Source: Pseudorhodoplanes sp. (lineage in GTDB: Bacteria > Pseudomonadota > Alphaproteobacteria > Rhizobiales > Xanthobacteraceae). From it: DNA of 7,279 bases. This document shows, one piece after another, positions 5,040 through 7,279 of the stretch. The first letter of the stretch is position 1. Every line of letters begins with the position of its first letter. Under the pieces are notes generated by a model that ran no database searches, was not told where the DNA came from, and was given only the letters and a program-made list of their open reading frames with translations. The position numbers and the translations under genes are program-made. The stretch covers positions 1-7,279 of the forward strand of contig WBUW01000143.1 of the NCBI GenBank assembly GCA_008933495.1, given 5' to 3'.

Positions 5040-7157
5040 ATGTCGGACGTCACTGCGGCTTCAAATTCGGGCGGCGGTTTCAAACTGCCGCAACTGGGCG
5101 ACATCGTCGCCACGCTGCGGCGCGGCGACATCGCGCTCGCCATCGGGGTCATGACCATCCTGGTGGTCCTGATCCTGCCGCTGCCGCCGGTCCTGCTCGA
5201 CGTGTTCCTAGCTTTCTCGATCATCACCTCGGTGCTGATCCTGATGACGGCGCTGTTCATCCGCACGCCGTTGGAATTCTCCTCCTTCCCGACCGTGCTC
5301 CTGATCGCGACCATGCTGCGGCTGGCGCTCAACCTGGCCTCGACCCGCCTGATCCTGTCGCACGGCCATGAGGGCACCGCCGCCGCCGGCCACGTCATCG
5401 AGGCGTTCGGCAATTTCGTCATGGCCGGCAATTTCGTGATCGGGATCATCGTGTTCACGATCCTGATCATCGTGAATTTCGTGGTCATCACCAAGGGCTC
5501 CGGCCGCATCGCCGAAGTCGCCGCCCGCTTCCACCTCGACGCCATGCCGGGCAAGCAGATGGCGATCGATGCCGACCTGTCGGCCGGCCTGATCGAAGAG
5601 CAGGAGGCGCGCCGGCGCCGCCGGACGCTGGAGGACGAGAGCGGCTTTTTCGGCGCCATGGACGGCGCCTCCAAGTTCGTGCGCGGCGACGCCATCGCCG
5701 GCCTGCTGGTCGTGTTCATCAACGTCATCGGCGGCATGATCATCGGCATCGCCCAGCAGGGCATGCCGTTCCTGGAGGCCGCGCGCACCTATACGCTCCT
5801 GACCGTCGGCGACGGTCTCGTCACCCAGGTGCCGGCGCTGATCGTTTCGACCGCCGCGGGCCTGTTGGTCTCCAAGGCCGGCATCGCCGGCGCCGCCGAC
5901 GAGGCGCTGATCAGGCAGCTCTCCGGCTATCCGAAGGCGCTCGGCATGTCGGCGGCGGTGATGCTGGTCATGGCGGCGCTGCCGGGCATCCCGGCGCTGC
6001 CGTTCCTGGTGCTGGGCGGCGGCGCCGGCGCGCTCGCCTACATCATCGACAAGCGCCGCAAGGCCGAAGCCGCGGCGCAGAAAATCAAGGAGACCGCGGC
6101 GGCCGCCCCGGTGGCGGGCGAGGAGCCGATTTCGGCCGCGCTCAAGATCGACGACCTGAAGATCGAACTCGGCTACGCGCTGCTGCCGCTCGTCAATTCG
6201 CAGGACGGCAGCGACCGCCTGACCGAACAGATCAAGGCGCTGCGGCGCGCGCTCGCGATCGAGATGGGCTTCGTCATGCCGGCGGTGCGCATCCTCGACA
6301 ACGTGCAGCTCGAAGCAAACTCCTACGTCATCAAGATCAAGGAAGTGGAGGCCGGCACCGGCCGGCTGTGGCCCGGCCAGTTCATGGTCATGGACCCGGC
6401 CGGCGGCCAGGTGAACCTGCCCGGCGTGCACACCGTGGAGCCGACCTTCGGCCTGCCGGCGACCTGGGTCGACATGGCGGCCAAGGAAGAAGCCGCGGTC
6501 AGGGGCTATACGGTCGTGGATGCCGCCACCGTGCTGTCGACGCATCTCACCGAACTGCTCAAGTGCAACACCGCCGAGCTCCTCTCCTACGGCGAGGTGC
6601 AGAAACTCATCAAGGAGCTGCCGAAGGAGCAGGCCGAGCTCGTCAAGGACATCATCCCGGGCCAGATCACGGTATCCGGCGTGCAGCGCGTGCTGCAGCT
6701 TCTGCTGGCCGAGCGCATCTCGATCCGCGACCTCTCGACCATCCTCGAAGGCGTCGCCGACGCGCTGTCGTTCACGCGCAATCCGGCGAGCATCGTCGAG
6801 CACGTGCGCACGCGGCTCGCGCGCCAGATCTGCGCACAATACACCACCCCCGCCGGCTATCTGCCGCTGATCGCGCTGTCGGCCAAGTGGGAACAGGCGT
6901 TCCAGGACTCCATCATCGGCCAGGGCGACGAGCGCAGCCTCGCCATGCAGCCCTCGCGGCTGTCGGAATTCATCACCTTCGTGCGCGAGCGCTTCGAGGA
7001 GGCCGCGCGCGAAGGCGAGGCGCCGGTGCTCGTGACCTCGGCCGCGATCCGCCCGTTCGTGCGCGGCATCGTCGAGCGCTTCCGCCAGCAGACCAGCGTG
7101 ATCTCGCAGGCCGAAATCCATCCGCGCGTGCGCCTGAAGACGGTCGGCAGCATCTGA
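5040..7157 (+). CDS. flhA: flagellar biosynthesis protein FlhA (export gate)
   Basis: This is a complete 705-residue FlhA, the inner-membrane export-gate component of the flagellar type III apparatus. It uses the proton gradient and docks chaperone-substrate complexes through a cytosolic ring. Residues 31-150 and 215-335 hold the hydrophobic segments, eight being usual for the family. Between them lies the FHIPEP loop, with SGRIAEVAARF (154-164) and LDAMPGKQMAIDADL (166-180). K172 and D177 correspond to the functionally critical K203 and D208 of Salmonella FlhA as I recall them. FVRGDAIAGLL (213-223) is also typical. The Ala- and Lys-rich linker (about 337-365) leads to the C-terminal domain, with GRLWPGQFM (441-449), a cytosolic hallmark, to the end at 705. 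Non-flagellar SctV proteins are related, but length and motifs fit FlhA and no injectisome genes are near. No other flagellar gene is in the window. Confidence 0.95.
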   Translation: MSDVTAASNSGGGFKLPQLGDIVATLRRGDIALAIGVMTILVVLILPLPPVLLDVFLAFSIITSVLILMTALFIRTPLEFSSFPTVLLIATMLRLALNLASTRLILSHGHEGTAAAGHVIEAFGNFVMAGNFVIGIIVFTILIIVNFVVITKGSGRIAEVAARFHLDAMPGKQMAIDADLSAGLIEEQEARRRRRTLEDESGFFGAMDGASKFVRGDAIAGLLVVFINVIGGMIIGIAQQGMPFLEAARTYTLLTVGDGLVTQVPALIVSTAAGLLVSKAGIAGAADEALIRQLSGYPKALGMSAAVMLVMAALPGIPALPFLVLGGGAGALAYIIDKRRKAEAAAQKIKETAAAAPVAGEEPISAALKIDDLKIELGYALLPLVNSQDGSDRLTEQIKALRRALAIEMGFVMPAVRILDNVQLEANSYVIKIKEVEAGTGRLWPGQFMVMDPAGGQVNLPGVHTVEPTFGLPATWVDMAAKEEAAVRGYTVVDAATVLSTHLTELLKCNTAELLSYGEVQKLIKELPKEQAELVKDIIPGQITVSGVQRVLQLLLAERISIRDLSTILEGVADALSFTRNPASIVEHVRTRLARQICAQYTTPAGYLPLIALSAKWEQAFQDSIIGQGDERSLAMQPSRLSEFITFVRERFEEAAREGEAPVLVTSAAIRPFVRGIVERFRQQTSVISQAEIHPRVRLKTVGSI

Positions 7158-7191
7158 TACCAAGCGTGTTTGATCTCGACCTGTCCGCACT

Positions 7192-7222
7192 GTCATTGCC
7201 GGGCTTGACCCGGCAATCCATC
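7192..7222. repeat. hairpin repeat, family 2, left arm
   Basis: ATTGCCGGG (7195-7203) pairs perfectly with CCCGGCAAT (7209-7217) across loop CTTGA, 9 bp in all. It begins 34 nt after the flhA stop and could protect or end the flhA transcript. I recall closely similar hairpins (GTCAT-hairpin-ATCCATC) as very common between genes in Bradyrhizobium and Rhodopseudomonas. A T-rich run (7239-7246) lies 21 nt beyond the stem, too far for a normal intrinsic terminator. Confidence 0.75.
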
Positions 7223-7248
7223 ATCTTGAGACGACTCTTCTTTTTTGC

Positions 7249-7279
7249 GACGGATGCGCGGGTCAGGCTCGCGCGTGAC
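7249..7279. repeat. hairpin repeat, family 2, right arm in inverted orientation
   Basis: Read on the minus strand, this is a second copy of the 7192-7222 unit, with 21 of 31 bases identical. GCGCGGG (7256-7262) pairs with CTCGCGC (7268-7274) apart from one wobble, around a 5-nt loop. The two units face each other across 26 nt, an arrangement like paired REP elements. The window ends at its last base, so the element may continue. Confidence 0.65.

Noticed and set aside
5208..7196. A 662-residue open frame on the minus strand across almost all of flhA
   Set aside because: It mirrors the codon structure of flhA, has the His/Asp/Arg-rich composition typical of antisense frames in GC-rich genes, and shows no domain. 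FlhA on the plus strand is unambiguous.

Overview
The window is GC-rich (roughly two thirds G+C by eye) and looks chromosomal. Its content fits an alphaproteobacterium of the Hyphomicrobiales, near Bradyrhizobium, Rhodopseudomonas, Pseudolabrys or Xanthobacteraceae. The clues are a DUF1176 protein, a divergent FlhA with a CtrA-like box upstream, and palindromic intergenic repeats of a kind I recall from Bradyrhizobium-type genomes. The genus is inference; no rRNA or other marker is present.

Layout, left to right. (1) The C-terminal part of a LysR-type regulator (+) runs in from the left edge. It converges on a small exported DUF411 metal-binding protein (-), and the two genes share a hairpin that contains both stop codons. 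(2) A 154-bp divergent gap leads to a two-gene unit (+): an exported DUF1176 protein, then 8 nt later an exported 190-residue protein of unknown function. (3) A 171-bp gap holds two palindromic repeats. (4) A full-length two-domain chromate transporter, chrA (+), follows. (5) A 189-bp gap holds two more copies of one of those repeats, spaced exactly 60 bp apart, ending beside the stop codon of the next gene. (6) A PaaI-type hotdog thioesterase (-) is followed by a 120-bp divergent gap. (7) flhA (+), the inner-membrane export-gate protein of the flagellar type III apparatus, is complete. (8) The right edge is non-coding and carries an inverted pair of 31-nt hairpin repeats. No gene-free stretch exceeds 300 bases.

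The genes do not form one pathway. They are short, separate transcription units (export-targeted small proteins, metal and oxyanion handling, a thioesterase, flagellar export) punctuated by hairpin repeats. I see no phage, IS, CRISPR, toxin-antitoxin or defence system, and no convincing new multi-gene system.

The most interesting signals are non-coding. One repeat family occurs three times with the same architecture: two stems, a one-sided bulge and an 11-nt apical loop. Stem sequences differ by paired, compensating changes, and the only two differences in the loop also compensate each other. A second hairpin family at the right edge shows the same behaviour. A CtrA-like box lies about 40 nt before the flhA start.
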